Source: Fredericiella sp963839515
GTDB taxonomy: Bacteria > Chloroflexota > Anaerolineae > Caldilineales > Caldilineaceae
Length of the DNA: 64,000 nt
NCBI GenBank assembly: GCA_963839515.1
Contig: CAWIVN010000015.1
Location: 310,001 to 374,000 of the forward strand
Direction of reading: 5' to 3'
Part shown: positions 40,622 to 49,921 of the stretch, one piece after another
Numbering within the stretch: the first letter of the stretch is position 1
Layout: each line of letters begins with the position of its first letter
Made by a program: the position numbers and the translations under genes
The notes under the pieces: generated by a model
Database searches by the model: none
Seen by the model: the letters and a program-made list of their open reading frames with translations, nothing else
What the model was told of the DNA's origin: nothing

Positions 40622-41659
40622 ATGCGGTACGAGACGCAAGCAGCATATGTAAAGACATATTATCAGTTCCAGTTGCGTGATCGCGTTGTACCCGAGCCGG
40701 GGCCGGGCGAGGTGCAACTGCAGATCGCGGCCTGCTCTATCTGTGGCACGGACCTGTCGATTGCGGGCAAGACAGCCAAGAAGTGGTCGTTGTTTGGCCA
40801 TGAGATCAGCGGTGTCGTGACCGCCGTGGGTTCCGGCGTAACCCGCTGCGCCACAGGCGACCACGTGGCGCTGGATTCCAGCGCTCCCTGTGGCGTGTGT
40901 GAAGAGTGCCTGGCCGGGCGCCCGCTGGACTGCTTGGACGTGCAGAGCTACTGGGACAAGTACATGGGTTTCGCCGACTACATGGTCTGTCCACAGCAGC
41001 AGGTGTTCCAGGCCGGTAATCTGCCGGCGGAGATCGCCTGCCTGGCTGAGCCCGCGGCTGTCAGCATCGACATGGCGGCCGTGGCCGACGTGGGGCCGGA
41101 CGACCGGGTGTTGATCATCGGGCCGGGACCCTTGGGGCTGCTGGCCATTCCGGAATGCAGGCGGCGCGGGGTAGAGCACATCTGGATGGCAGGGCGGTCG
41201 CACTCCCAGGCGCGCATGCGCGTGGCGGAGGAACTGGGCGCCGAACCCATCTGTGTGGACGAGTGCGACCTCGCCAAGTACGACTTTGGCCGGCGGCGGG
41301 CGACCCGAGTGCTGGTCGTGGCGCCGCCCAGTGAACTGCCGCTGGCGGCCAAGGTAAGTGCCCAGGGGGCAATCATCAGTTATATCGGGATTGCCTTTGA
41401 CAAGAAAGGTGTGATTGCCTTTGACGCCGATACCTTCCACTTCAAACGCCAGCAGTTGCGTGCATCCATGGCGCGGCCGGGAACGCGGGCGGCAGAGGCG
41501 CTCGACCTGCTGGGAAGCGGCATCTTTGACCCAACCAAGGTGCTTTCGGGGCGCTTCACGCTGCCGGATATCGGCGTGGCGATGGTGGAAAATCGGGATG
41601 ATAAGGCCAAAGCCATCAAGATGGTTATGATCAATCCGGCTTGCGCCTGGGCAAGTTAG
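40622..41659 (+). CDS. Zinc-type alcohol dehydrogenase-like MDR enzyme
   Basis: A 345-residue medium-chain dehydrogenase. The catalytic zinc region is SICGTDLSIAGK and FGHEISGVVTAVGSG, and four structural-zinc cysteines lie in CGVCEECLAGRPLDC. The NAD(P) loop is VLIIGPGPLGLLAIPECRRR. The substrate is unknown; sorbitol, threonine or other polyols are typical for this subfamily. GAGGAGA places the start at 40622 rather than 40610. Confidence 0.92.
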   Translation: MRYETQAAYVKTYYQFQLRDRVVPEPGPGEVQLQIAACSICGTDLSIAGKTAKKWSLFGHEISGVVTAVGSGVTRCATGDHVALDSSAPCGVCEECLAGRPLDCLDVQSYWDKYMGFADYMVCPQQQVFQAGNLPAEIACLAEPAAVSIDMAAVADVGPDDRVLIIGPGPLGLLAIPECRRRGVEHIWMAGRSHSQARMRVAEELGAEPICVDECDLAKYDFGRRRATRVLVVAPPSELPLAAKVSAQGAIISYIGIAFDKKGVIAFDADTFHFKRQQLRASMARPGTRAAEALDLLGSGIFDPTKVLSGRFTLPDIGVAMVENRDDKAKAIKMVMINPACAWAS

Positions 41660-41662
41660 TGC

Positions 41663-42646
41663 CTAGGCTGGGGAATCGTTACGGCTGGAGGCATCGACTG
41701 CCGTCTTCTGTTGTGCCAGCAGGTAGAGCACCAGGCCGAGCACGGTAAGGGCGATACCTGCCCAGCCAAGCGGGCCCGGTAAGGCCCCGCCTAGGATCAG
41801 CACTTCGCCGGCAACTGAGAAGAGAACCTCGGCGGACTGGGTCGCGTCCACCGCGGCCAGTTCGTAGGCGTTGTGCGCCTGGTGGCGGGCAGCGAGGAAC
41901 AGGCTGGTCGCCACAACGCCCGACGAGAGGGCGACCAACGCCGTGTTGATCCATTGGTCGGCGCCAGGCGGTGGTGGTTGCGTGACAAAGATGACGAGCA
42001 GCCAGAAGGGTACGGAACCGATGGACAGCAACAGAACACGCGTAAATGGATTCTTGAGCGCAGGGTCGACAATGTGGGGAATGCGGCGGCCGGGCAGGCG
42101 TTGGCCGGCGCCTGCTTCCCAGACAAGTTGCAGTCCGAGCGGGTTGGCAACGGCAGAGACGAGAACCGGCAGCGCGCCGAGCACAACGTACTGCCAGGGG
42201 GTGGCCTGCGCTTGGCCAAGACTGACTAGCACGATGCCCAGAAAGATTAGCAGCGTGAAGGCGACGCCGCGCCACGGCACGCGGCGGCCGTAGAGCAGCA
42301 GGACGAAGGGAGAAGCCAGTACTGTAAACTGCCAGGTCGTGGCGACGACCCAGCTGGGCGCGTAGGAAGCGGCAAAGGAGATGCCGGCGTAAAAGACGCC
42401 GAAGCCGGTGCTGCCGGCGATCAACCAGAACAGCCAGTGGCGGCGCAGGAGGCGCAGGGCATCCAGCAACAGGCGGCCGCGGCCGGCGACCAGGAGGCCG
42501 GCGCTGAGAAAAACGATCATCCACAGGTAGCGGAGGCTGGCCGACCAGACCCAGTGACCGCCACTCAGGCTCATGGCACGGTTAAGAACAAAGGTGCTGC
42601 TAAAGAAAAAGGCTGCAAGTATGCCGAGGCCGAGTAGTTTGAGCAT
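41663..42646 (-). CDS. DMT-superfamily efflux transporter (multidrug resistance efflux type, PF13536-like)
   Basis: A 327-residue protein with about ten membrane helices in two halves. It starts MLKLLGLGILAAFFFSSTFV and has WVWSASLRYLWMIVFLSAGL, GFGVFYAGISFAASYAPSWV and SAEVLFSVAGEVLILGGALP, matching the EmrE-like multidrug resistance efflux group of DMT proteins. The substrate is not predictable. A second DMT gene lies 40 bases upstream on the same strand, with no clear evidence that the two function as a pair. Confidence 0.88.
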   Translation of the reverse strand: MLKLLGLGILAAFFFSSTFVLNRAMSLSGGHWVWSASLRYLWMIVFLSAGLLVAGRGRLLLDALRLLRRHWLFWLIAGSTGFGVFYAGISFAASYAPSWVVATTWQFTVLASPFVLLLYGRRVPWRGVAFTLLIFLGIVLVSLGQAQATPWQYVVLGALPVLVSAVANPLGLQLVWEAGAGQRLPGRRIPHIVDPALKNPFTRVLLLSIGSVPFWLLVIFVTQPPPPGADQWINTALVALSSGVVATSLFLAARHQAHNAYELAAVDATQSAEVLFSVAGEVLILGGALPGPLGWAGIALTVLGLVLYLLAQQKTAVDASSRNDSPA

Positions 42647-42685
42647 GCTGGATGGGTGCCTGTCGACGGCTGTGGGGTAACCGCT

Positions 42686-43603
42686 CTACCCCGATGTGCC
42701 GCCTGAGCGCGGCTGTTTTCGTATAGTCAGAATAAGGAGACCAGCCAACAGCATGGCGATGCCGATAATTGCCGGCAGCGTCGGGCGTTCGCCCAACAAC
42801 AGGATGCCCAGCGTGGCCGCGGTCAACGGCTCCATCAAGGCCAGGGTTACGGCTGTGGCGCTGGGCACGGTCAGCAGGGCGCGGATGTAGAGAATGTAGG
42901 CCAGAGTGGTGGTGATGATACCTAGGTGCAGCGCAACCAACAAGCCGCTTGGTTCGGCAAGCCAGCCAAGATCGACAAAGAAGAGCAGCGGCGCCAAGAG
43001 GATTGCACCGCCAAAAAAGGCGACGGCGGTCACGGCATCGGGCGGCTGGACGCGCAGCAGCTCGCGGCTGGCGATAGTATAGAGGGCATAGGCCGCGCCT
43101 GCGCCGAGCGCCAGGAGCACGCCGATGGCATCCAACTGCACTGCAGCGGCTGGGTCGCTGCCGGCGACGATGAGCAGGGTGCAGCCTGCAACTGCCAGCA
43201 GCGTAGCGAACAGCCAACGCCGGGTAGGTCGTTCTCCGAGCATGACTAGACCCAACAAGCCGGTCAACATCGGCGCGCTGCCAATGGCGACTACGGTCCC
43301 AACAGCCACACCCGCGCGCGCCACGGCGGCGAAGAAGCAGACCTGGTACAGCGCAATGCCTGTCAGCACGGTGATCGTAGGCAGCAGAGGCCAGCCGCGT
43401 GGTCGCAACTGGCGGCGCACCAGTGCCAGGATGAGCAGGGCCGTGCCGCCGACAAGCAGGCGCACGGCGCCGATCGCCAGTGGGGTAGCCCCGGCGGGAG
43501 CAAAGGCCTGGGCCGTACCGGTGGTGCCCCACAGGACGCCCGCCGCCAGCACCATCCAGGCGCCACGGTTGCTGTTACTGACCGACTGTATGGCTGTGGT
43601 CAT
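42686..43603 (-). CDS. EamA family DMT transporter
   Basis: A 305-residue transporter with ten predicted helices and two EamA repeats: WMVLAAGVLWGTTGTAQAFA in the first, GVLLALGAGAAYALYTIASR in the second, and VTLALMEPLTAATLGILLLG near the end. Members export metabolites such as amino acids or drugs. The start at 43603 (MTTAIQSVSNSNRG) is better than the upstream one, as the earlier stretch is not protein-like. It lies 13 bases downstream of the arylesterase gene. Confidence 0.93.
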   Translation of the reverse strand: MTTAIQSVSNSNRGAWMVLAAGVLWGTTGTAQAFAPAGATPLAIGAVRLLVGGTALLILALVRRQLRPRGWPLLPTITVLTGIALYQVCFFAAVARAGVAVGTVVAIGSAPMLTGLLGLVMLGERPTRRWLFATLLAVAGCTLLIVAGSDPAAAVQLDAIGVLLALGAGAAYALYTIASRELLRVQPPDAVTAVAFFGGAILLAPLLFFVDLGWLAEPSGLLVALHLGIITTTLAYILYIRALLTVPSATAVTLALMEPLTAATLGILLLGERPTLPAIIGIAMLLAGLLILTIRKQPRSGGTSG

Positions 43604-43616
43604 TATTGAGCTTCGC

Positions 43617-44342
43617 TTAGCGCTTGTTCTGCACCCGCTCGATAGCCTGCACGACGTAGGGGTAGAGATTATCGACCACAATCGTGTAACCTTCGGCGGT
43701 GGGGTGAATCGTGTCAGGTTGGTTGAGCTCCGGGTTGGCGGCCACGCCTTCCAGCAGAAAGGGCATCAAAATCAGGTTGTGGCGTTCGGCGATTTGTGGG
43801 TAGATGGCGCGGAAGTCACTCGTGAACTGCGTGCCCATATTCTGTACCATCTCCATGCCCGCCAGCACGACCACGGCCCCACTGTCCTGCATCTTCTGTA
43901 CGATCTGGTCGATGTTGCCCTCGGTGACCGATGGCTCCACCCCGCGCAGGCCGTCATTGCCGCCAGTGGCAAGGATGACGATATCCGGCCGCTGCCGCAG
44001 CACCCAGTCGACGCGCGACAACGCCCCGCTGCTGGTTTCGCCGCTCACGCCGGCATTGACCACCGTCACATCGTAGCCGTTGGCGCGCAGCTTGCGCTCG
44101 AGCTGGGCCGGATAGGCGTCGGCCGTATCCACGCCCAAACCCTCGGTAAGGCTGTCGCCCATGGCGACGATGAGAATTCCGGCATGCTCAGCCGGTGTTG
44201 GTGTTGCAGGCAAGGGTGTGGGTTGCGGCGTCGGCGTAGGTTCGGCTGCACCACAGCCGGTCACGAGCATCAATGCCAACATCAGTATCATTTTCCGGAA
44301 GGCTTCCAGGAAGCGTTCTGGATAAGGGTGCGATAATTTCAT
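43617..44342 (-). CDS. GDSL-type arylesterase lipoprotein (TesA-like)
   Basis: A 241-residue SGNH hydrolase. A basic N-terminus and helix end in the lipobox LVTGC, followed by a Pro/Thr linker. Catalytic blocks are I (AMGDSLTEGLG), II Gly (NAGVSGETSSGAL), III Asn (ATGGNDGLRG) and V Asp/His (QPDTIHPTAEGY), as in TesA/arylesterase. It should be a surface or periplasmic esterase. An alternative start at 44291 would leave only the hydrophobic part of the signal. Confidence 0.92.
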   Translation of the reverse strand: MKLSHPYPERFLEAFRKMILMLALMLVTGCGAAEPTPTPQPTPLPATPTPAEHAGILIVAMGDSLTEGLGVDTADAYPAQLERKLRANGYDVTVVNAGVSGETSSGALSRVDWVLRQRPDIVILATGGNDGLRGVEPSVTEGNIDQIVQKMQDSGAVVVLAGMEMVQNMGTQFTSDFRAIYPQIAERHNLILMPFLLEGVAANPELNQPDTIHPTAEGYTIVVDNLYPYVVQAIERVQNKR

Positions 44343-44419
44343 ATGGCTATGATATGCGCGGGTGGGTGGGGCGCAAAGTGGGCGAGGGATCGGGTGACGA
44401 TTTGGCTAGTCGCGCTGGT

Positions 44420-47008
44420 TTACTCCTCTTCGCCTTGCTGGCGCAGGAAGACAATGGGGCGGCTGCGCAGGATGCTGATCGATGCGCCCATCCCCACGGC
44501 GGTGACGGCCAGCACGGTGAGGGCCACCAGCAGCACGCTCGGGATGGGGAACGGCTGGTAATCGAGTTCGAACAAGTACTTCATGATCAGCCAGGCGGCA
44601 ACTTGTGCCATAAGCACGGCCAGCAGACCGCTGATCAGCCCCAAGAAGATGTTCTCCAGGGCAAAGACGCGCAGGACAAAGCGGCTGGTCGCCCCCAGTA
44701 CCTTGTAGTAGACGGCCTCCTGCACGCGGGCCAGCCGGGTGGCGTAGACGGAGCTGACGACGATGAGCAAACCGGCCAGGATGCTAAAGAGCGCAAAGAA
44801 ACGTACGACGCGCGTGATGCGGTCGACCACGGCAGCAAAGGTGGCGATGGTGGCTGTAGCGTCGATGACGGTGATGTTGGGGAACTGCGCCACAATGCGG
44901 TTTTGCAGCCCGGCGATCTCAGGCTGGGGCACGCGCAGGCCGGTGAATAGGGTCTGCGGCGCGTCGGCCAGCACTTGCGGCTGCAAGACAAAGCTGAAAA
45001 AGGGCTGCACTGACTCGCTGTCCTGCGCCCGCACACTGCGCACCGTAGCTTCGACCGGTACGCCTTGCACATTAAAGGTCAGCTTGTCGCCCAACCGCAG
45101 CCCGCGTGCATCCATCGTTTCCTTGAGCACCGAAACCTGTGGGCCGGAATCAGTTGCGTCAAACAAGCCAGGCCCAGCCACCAGGGACTCGCCCGCCTGC
45201 AGACGGTCGCGGTAGGTGAGCGTGTACTGTGGGGTGCGACGCTGGTTTGCGCCCTGCCCGCTGCCCTGCGCCCCACTTTGTGTATCGCCTTGTCCATTCC
45301 CACCTCCGCCGGGGCCGTCCTCCCGGCTGGGGCCAGGGGGCTGACCGTTGATGGCCTCCAGGCCGGCGCGTACCGTGGGGATGTAATCGGCATCTACACC
45401 GAGGGCAGCGCGAAAGGCATCAAGCTGGTCGGGCTGAATATCCAGGAAGAAGACATTGGGCGCGTCCGGTGGGTACGACTGGACAAAGCTGGCGCGCAGG
45501 TTCTGCTCGATAAGAAAGATGGCAAAGAGCACGCCCAGCGCCGCCGACAGCGTGATGACGATGGCCCGGGTGGCATTGCGCGGGCGAAAGAGGCCGCGCA
45601 GCGCCTGACGCTGGCCAAGATTGCGCAGGTTGAGCGGGCGCAGCAGGCGCAGCGTGACCTCGGCCAGGCCCGCGGCGATGAGCAGCAGCGCCATTGCCCC
45701 GCCGGCGAAGTAAAGACCGGTGCGCACCTGGCCAAGCTGCCAGATGACGAGTCCGGTGAAAAGCGACACGATAACGCCCACAGTCAGCAAATATGGCAGC
45801 CAGCGCGTGACCGGCGGCTCCTCCTTGCGGAAAATAAACCCAGGGCGCAGTTCCTCCAGGCGGAAGAGCGGCAGGAAGGTGAACACCAGCACCACGGCCA
45901 ACCCCAGCAGCAGGCTCTCAAACACGGCGCGCGGCGCAATGACCAACTCGACGTCGGGCGGGAGCAGACCTCCGAGGAGGCCGGGCAACACCCACTGCAG
46001 GGCAAAACCAAGCGCCATTCCCGCCAGCGCGCCGATCCCGCCCAGCAGCAGCACGACCAGGTAGAAGTTGACCGTCACAAAGCGGCTCGTGGCGCCGACC
46101 GTCTTGGCAATGGCAATGGTCGTGTAGCGCTCGCGCAGAAAGGCCGTCAGCGAACTCTGGATGCCGATCCCGGCCAGCAGCAGCGTGAAGATACCCACCA
46201 GGGCCAGGAAAAAAATAAAGTTGCGGTAGAAGCGCTCGATGCCGGTGTCGGCGGTGCGAAAGGTTTCGACGCGCACCATGCCTGGATCGGGAAGCTGGTC
46301 GATCACCGTGCGCAGGTCGGCCGCCAGGGCATCTACCGCGGCTGGATCGGCAGAGGAATCCGGCGTGCGCAGCGCCCAGTTATAGCTCACGCGGCTGCCC
46401 GGCTTGATCAGCTGCAAAGCATCCAGGTCGGCAGCCGCGATCAGCAGGCGCGGGCCAAGGGCAAAGAAGTTGACTGGGCGATCCGGCTCGCTCAGCACCA
46501 CGTCGGCGATCGTCAGCGTCGTCTCCCCCACGCGCAGTTGGTCGCCCACCCGCAGGTTGAGGCGGTCGAGCAGGGCCTGTTCGGCCACCACGTTGCCGGG
46601 TGTGAGCACTTCGGCCAGGTCCTGGCCCGAGGCAAGTGTCACCTCACCATAGAGCGGGTAGGCGGGCTCCACAACCTTGAGGTTGGAGAGCAGCGAACCG
46701 TCCTCGCCCGTACGCCGCACGACCGAATAGAACTCATAGCTGCGCGCCGCGGTGGCGCGGCCGTCCTGCACCTCGGCCTGGACGGCCGCCTCCAGCTCAG
46801 GCGCGAAAGGGTACCCGGATGCCAGGCGCACATCACCGGCGATCAGGGCGCGTGCGTCGCGCGTGAGGGCGCGGTCGACGCTGTCGCCAAATCCGCGCAG
46901 CGCGACGAGAGTCACCATCGATAGCGCCACGCACAAGACAAAGATCGCAGACTGGTTGCGCGTCGCCGTGAGTTGGCGGCGGATAAACGTCGGGTGAAAA
47001 AGTGCCAT
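44420..47008 (-). CDS. FtsX-type ABC transporter permease (YbbP-like)
   Basis: An 862-residue permease with two FtsX modules. One N-terminal helix (IFVLCVALSMVTLVALRGFG) precedes a large extracytoplasmic domain, then three helices with FLRERYTTIAIAKTVGATSR (about 300). A second extracytoplasmic domain, with a Gly/Asn/Gln-rich linker, precedes the last three helices with YATRLARVQEAVYYKVLGAT. This matches YbbP-like permeases of macrolide/lipid type. The matching ATPase is not in the window. The start at 47008 has no ribosome site; a TATACT lies 12 to 17 bases upstream, as in a leaderless transcript. Confidence 0.93.
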   Translation of the reverse strand: MALFHPTFIRRQLTATRNQSAIFVLCVALSMVTLVALRGFGDSVDRALTRDARALIAGDVRLASGYPFAPELEAAVQAEVQDGRATAARSYEFYSVVRRTGEDGSLLSNLKVVEPAYPLYGEVTLASGQDLAEVLTPGNVVAEQALLDRLNLRVGDQLRVGETTLTIADVVLSEPDRPVNFFALGPRLLIAAADLDALQLIKPGSRVSYNWALRTPDSSADPAAVDALAADLRTVIDQLPDPGMVRVETFRTADTGIERFYRNFIFFLALVGIFTLLLAGIGIQSSLTAFLRERYTTIAIAKTVGATSRFVTVNFYLVVLLLGGIGALAGMALGFALQWVLPGLLGGLLPPDVELVIAPRAVFESLLLGLAVVLVFTFLPLFRLEELRPGFIFRKEEPPVTRWLPYLLTVGVIVSLFTGLVIWQLGQVRTGLYFAGGAMALLLIAAGLAEVTLRLLRPLNLRNLGQRQALRGLFRPRNATRAIVITLSAALGVLFAIFLIEQNLRASFVQSYPPDAPNVFFLDIQPDQLDAFRAALGVDADYIPTVRAGLEAINGQPPGPSREDGPGGGGNGQGDTQSGAQGSGQGANQRRTPQYTLTYRDRLQAGESLVAGPGLFDATDSGPQVSVLKETMDARGLRLGDKLTFNVQGVPVEATVRSVRAQDSESVQPFFSFVLQPQVLADAPQTLFTGLRVPQPEIAGLQNRIVAQFPNITVIDATATIATFAAVVDRITRVVRFFALFSILAGLLIVVSSVYATRLARVQEAVYYKVLGATSRFVLRVFALENIFLGLISGLLAVLMAQVAAWLIMKYLFELDYQPFPIPSVLLVALTVLAVTAVGMGASISILRSRPIVFLRQQGEEE

Positions 47009-47024
47009 AGGGGGTAGTATAGCA

Positions 47025-47936
47025 CTACGTGTAGACCAGGCACCCACGCCGTTCCAGATCCACTAACCACTGGGGAAGAGGCGAGAGCCGGGTCCAGCGC
47101 AGATCGAGCTTTTCGATTCGAGGGAGATTGGTCAGGCCTTCCGGTAAGCCCTGGAGCGGATTGGCGCGCAGGTCAAGATGCCGCAGGCTGCGAAGGTTGG
47201 TAATCGAGGCCGGCAAGGTTGTTAAGCGATTATTGCGCAAATTCAGCTCGGCCAGGCGCCCGAGATTTCCCAGCGATCCAGGCAGCACGTTCAGTCGATT
47301 GTCCTGCAGGTCTACCTTGCGCAGGTTCGCCAGGCGGCCGATGGATTCAGGCAGTGTTTGCAGCGCGTTGTTCATCACGTGCAGCTCGCGCAGCTGCGCC
47401 ATGTCCCCAACCGAAGCCGGCAGTGCAGCAATCCGGTTGTTGTAGAGGCGCAGCTCGACCAGCCTGGCCCAGCCCCCAAGATCGTGGGGTAAGCCGGTTA
47501 AGTGGTTGTCGGTGGCGTTGAAGTAGACCAGGTCGTGCAGACGTGGCAGTGTCGCCGGCAGAGATTCCAGGCGATTATTGCTTAAGTACAGGAACTTGAG
47601 TTGTTGCAGGTGGCCAAGCGAGTCCGGCAGCGCCTTGAACCGGTTGTGACCCAAGTCGAGCATCTGCAGGTGAACCAAATTTTCAATCGCAGGCGCTATG
47701 CTCGCCAGCAGATTGTCTGCCAGGTTCAGGGTGTGCAAGCCGGTCAACTGCCACAGCGACTCGGGCAAGTCAACTAGCTGGTTGTGATAGAGGCTGAGAG
47801 ATTCCAGGTTGGTAAGCTGGCCAATCCATTCGGGCAGAACAGGCAGTTCGCTGCTATCCAAGTCAAGCGCTCGCAGGCGCTGCAGCGCGGCAGTGGGTTG
47901 GTCGAGCAGTTCGCGAGTCATGGTCGGTAGTATCAT
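47025..47936 (-). CDS. Leucine-rich repeat protein
   Basis: A protein of 303 residues (298 if it starts at 47921) made almost entirely of twelve consecutive 23-residue repeats of the pattern LxxLxLxxNxLxxLPxxLxxLxx, for example LESLSLYHNQLVDLPESLWQ. The repeats start about 15 residues from the N-terminus and the last ends at LERRGCLVYT. No signal peptide, membrane segment or enzymatic domain is present. This is the shape of cytoplasmic protein-protein scaffold LRRs (shoc2/PIRL-like). The gene is divergent from an SDR gene with only 36 bases between starts. Confidence 0.92.
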   Translation of the reverse strand: MILPTMTRELLDQPTAALQRLRALDLDSSELPVLPEWIGQLTNLESLSLYHNQLVDLPESLWQLTGLHTLNLADNLLASIAPAIENLVHLQMLDLGHNRFKALPDSLGHLQQLKFLYLSNNRLESLPATLPRLHDLVYFNATDNHLTGLPHDLGGWARLVELRLYNNRIAALPASVGDMAQLRELHVMNNALQTLPESIGRLANLRKVDLQDNRLNVLPGSLGNLGRLAELNLRNNRLTTLPASITNLRSLRHLDLRANPLQGLPEGLTNLPRIEKLDLRWTRLSPLPQWLVDLERRGCLVYT

Positions 47937-47972
47937 GAGTATATCATTCCATGCCAAACAAAGGATTAAGCA

Positions 47973-48842
47973 ATGATTGACCCAGGCTTGAAGGGCAAAG
48001 TCGTATTGGTGACAGGAGCGAACCACGGCATTGGCGCCGCGATAGCGCGTGGCTTTGCCGCACAAGAGGCGCAGGTTGCCGTCACGTATTTTCGTGAGCC
48101 ATGCGCGTATGGCAAAGAGGAGTTGGCGCAAGCCAGGCAGGCAGGAATCGGCGGCGACGCGCTCTACCGGGCAGGACAACAGCAAGACGGGCAGGCACTG
48201 GTGGAGCAGATCCGCTTGCACGGTGGCTCCGCCATTGTCCGGGAGGTAGACCTGGGCAACCCAACCAATATACCATTGCTGTTTAACTGGTGTGAGGCGC
48301 AGTTGGGGCCGGTGGACGTGCTGGTAAACAACCACACCTACTGTGTGTTGGAAACTTTTGACCCGGCATTGGTGACGGAGGTGCCGGGTGGGGTGCAACT
48401 GTTGAGCGCGGCGCAGATCGATGCTCATTTTGCCGTCAACAGCCGTGCTTTCGCCCTGCTGATGGCGGAGTACTTTGCCCGCTACCTGCGGCGCGGCGCA
48501 CGCCACGGGTGTATCGTCAACATCAGCACCGACGCCGCTGCCGCGCATGTCGCCAACGTTAGCTACGCCGCAAGCAAGCACGCTATTGAGTCCTACAGTC
48601 GATCAGCCGCGGCAGAGCTCGGGGCGTATGGAGTAACAGTCAACGTAGTGGCGCCGGGACCGATTCAGACGGGGTACATTCCACCGGAGTCCGAAGTAGA
48701 AATTGTTAAGGGCACGCCCCTTGGGCGTCTTGGGGCGCCGGAGGACGTAGCCGACGTCGTTGTTTTCCTGGCATCGGCGCAGGCACGTTGGCTAACCGGG
48801 CAGTTGTTGTATGTCGGTGGCGGGTGGCGCATGCCGCAGTGA
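47973..48842 (+). CDS. SDR family oxidoreductase
   Basis: A 289-residue short-chain dehydrogenase. TGANHGIG is at 14-21, NNH in VLVNNHTYC takes the NAG position, Ser is in NISTDAAA, and the active-site pair is YAASK. It has an insertion after the third strand (ALYRAGQQQDGQALVEQIRL). The C-terminal VNVVAPGPIQTGYIPPESEV and GQLLYVGGGWRMPQ fit the 3-ketoacyl-ACP reductase-like group. The substrate is unknown. A long perfect hairpin follows its stop. Confidence 0.9.
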   Translation: MIDPGLKGKVVLVTGANHGIGAAIARGFAAQEAQVAVTYFREPCAYGKEELAQARQAGIGGDALYRAGQQQDGQALVEQIRLHGGSAIVREVDLGNPTNIPLLFNWCEAQLGPVDVLVNNHTYCVLETFDPALVTEVPGGVQLLSAAQIDAHFAVNSRAFALLMAEYFARYLRRGARHGCIVNISTDAAAAHVANVSYAASKHAIESYSRSAAAELGAYGVTVNVVAPGPIQTGYIPPESEVEIVKGTPLGRLGAPEDVADVVVFLASAQARWLTGQLLYVGGGWRMPQ

Positions 48843-48855
48843 GAACTAAATAAGC

Positions 48856-48900
48856 GGGCGACACTTTCCGCTGCGTTAAACGCAGCGGAAAGTGTCGCCC
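48856..48900. terminator. 20-bp perfect hairpin between convergent genes
   Basis: Arms GGGCGACACTTTCCGCTGCG and its exact complement surround a TTAAA loop. The element is between the SDR stop and the convergent superoxide dismutase stop. There is no T-run, so it may be a bidirectional terminator or an mRNA-protecting hairpin. Confidence 0.6.
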
Positions 48901-48943
48901 CCAGAGCCGCACATGGGGAGTGCGACATCCGGGTCTGGCGCTC

Positions 48944-49813
48944 TTACTGCGCCATGTCGGCCGTGATCACCCCGCACACCACGCGATCGCCGCTGTTGCC
49001 GGACGGGTCGGTGACCTGGTCGTCGGCGGCGGCGTGAATGACCAGCGCGCTGCCGTCGGCGTCCAAGAGCGAGTTTTCACCCGCACCGAGCGTGAACATC
49101 GTGCTCGTGGTGTTGTACGTACCGTTGCCCTGGTCGTCCAACGTCATGTTCGGCATATCGCCGGCATGCGGACCGTCGGGGTTGTCCAAGCCATGTTTCA
49201 TGGCCGTCGGGTTGAAGTGCGCGCCGGCCGACATAAAGTCGGGCGGGTCACAGGCGCCAACCGTGTGGACGTGGATGCCATGGTCCCCGGCAGCTGCGCC
49301 GGCAATGCCCGCGACGTCGACCTGAACCGTAACGCCGCCATCCTGCGTCTCGGTGAAGTGCGCCATGCCCACAACCGTACCATCGGCTGTCATCAGTTCG
49401 GCATGCGCCGAGGCGCCGCCGGCCATGGCGCCCCCAGTGCCTGCCCCAGCACCTGTGTCAGTCATCGTACCAGTGCCGGTCATCATGCCAGTTTCTGTCA
49501 TCGTGCCAGTTTCTGTCATCGTGCCAGTTCCACCGGCCGTATCGGTCATCGTGTCGGTAGCACCGGCTGTGCCGGTCGTATCCGTCATCGTGCCCGTGTC
49601 GCCGGTCGTCGTTTCAGCAGTTGCCTCACTCGTTGCCTCAGCAGTCACCTCGGCAGTTGCTTCAGTAGTTTCTTCGGCAGGGGTTTCAGCAGTCGCCTCA
49701 GCGGTTGCTTCTGTCGTGGCCGCGCCGGTGCTTCCCGTATCAGTTGATGATCCTGACGAACAACCTGCTGCAAGCAAGAGCACGAGTGCCGCTACTGTCA
49801 GTGCATAACGCAT
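48944..49813 (-). CDS. sodC: Cu/Zn superoxide dismutase lipoprotein
   Basis: A 289-residue lipoprotein. The signal MRYALTVAALVLLLAAGC gives a lipobox at Cys18. Residues about 20-130 are a low-complexity linker of Thr, Ala, Glu and Gly (ATAEATAE, GTMTDT units). The SodC domain follows with metal ligands in GDHGIHVHTVGACDP, SAGAHFNPT and VIHAAADDQ and the C-terminal GDRVVCGVI. It removes superoxide outside the membrane and needs copper, matching the copper genes elsewhere in the window. A hairpin and a small sister lipoprotein gene lie upstream. Confidence 0.94.
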   Translation of the reverse strand: MRYALTVAALVLLLAAGCSSGSSTDTGSTGAATTEATAEATAETPAEETTEATAEVTAEATSEATAETTTGDTGTMTDTTGTAGATDTMTDTAGGTGTMTETGTMTETGMMTGTGTMTDTGAGAGTGGAMAGGASAHAELMTADGTVVGMAHFTETQDGGVTVQVDVAGIAGAAAGDHGIHVHTVGACDPPDFMSAGAHFNPTAMKHGLDNPDGPHAGDMPNMTLDDQGNGTYNTTSTMFTLGAGENSLLDADGSALVIHAAADDQVTDPSGNSGDRVVCGVITADMAQ

Positions 49814-49861
49814 AATATACCTCGCAAATAGGGTCCTGAATGTACCAATATCCTGGACGAG

Positions 49862-49905
49862 AACATGGCCACCGGAGCCACTGGTGTCGCCCCAGTGGCC
49901 ATGTT
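49862..49905 (-). terminator. Hairpin between small lipoprotein and sodC
   Basis: Arms AACATGGCCAC and GTGGCCATGTT (11 bases) can pair; an alternative inner pair GCCACTGG/CCAGTGGC competes. The two exclusive folds could make an attenuator between the small lipoprotein gene and sodC, or simply end the former's transcript. Confidence 0.4.
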
Positions 49906-49921
49906 GCCGCCGGTGCTAATA

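Noticed and set aside
45065..46924. Long rightward open frame of 619 codons
   Set aside because: It lies entirely opposite the well-supported FtsX-type permease, and its product is rich in Arg, Gln, Gly and His without any fold-like pattern, as expected of an antisense shadow in GC-rich DNA.
49560..49750. Thr/Ala/Glu repeats in sodC considered as a separate satellite
   Set aside because: They are an in-frame low-complexity linker between lipobox and enzyme domain, common in lipoproteins, with no exact repeat unit.
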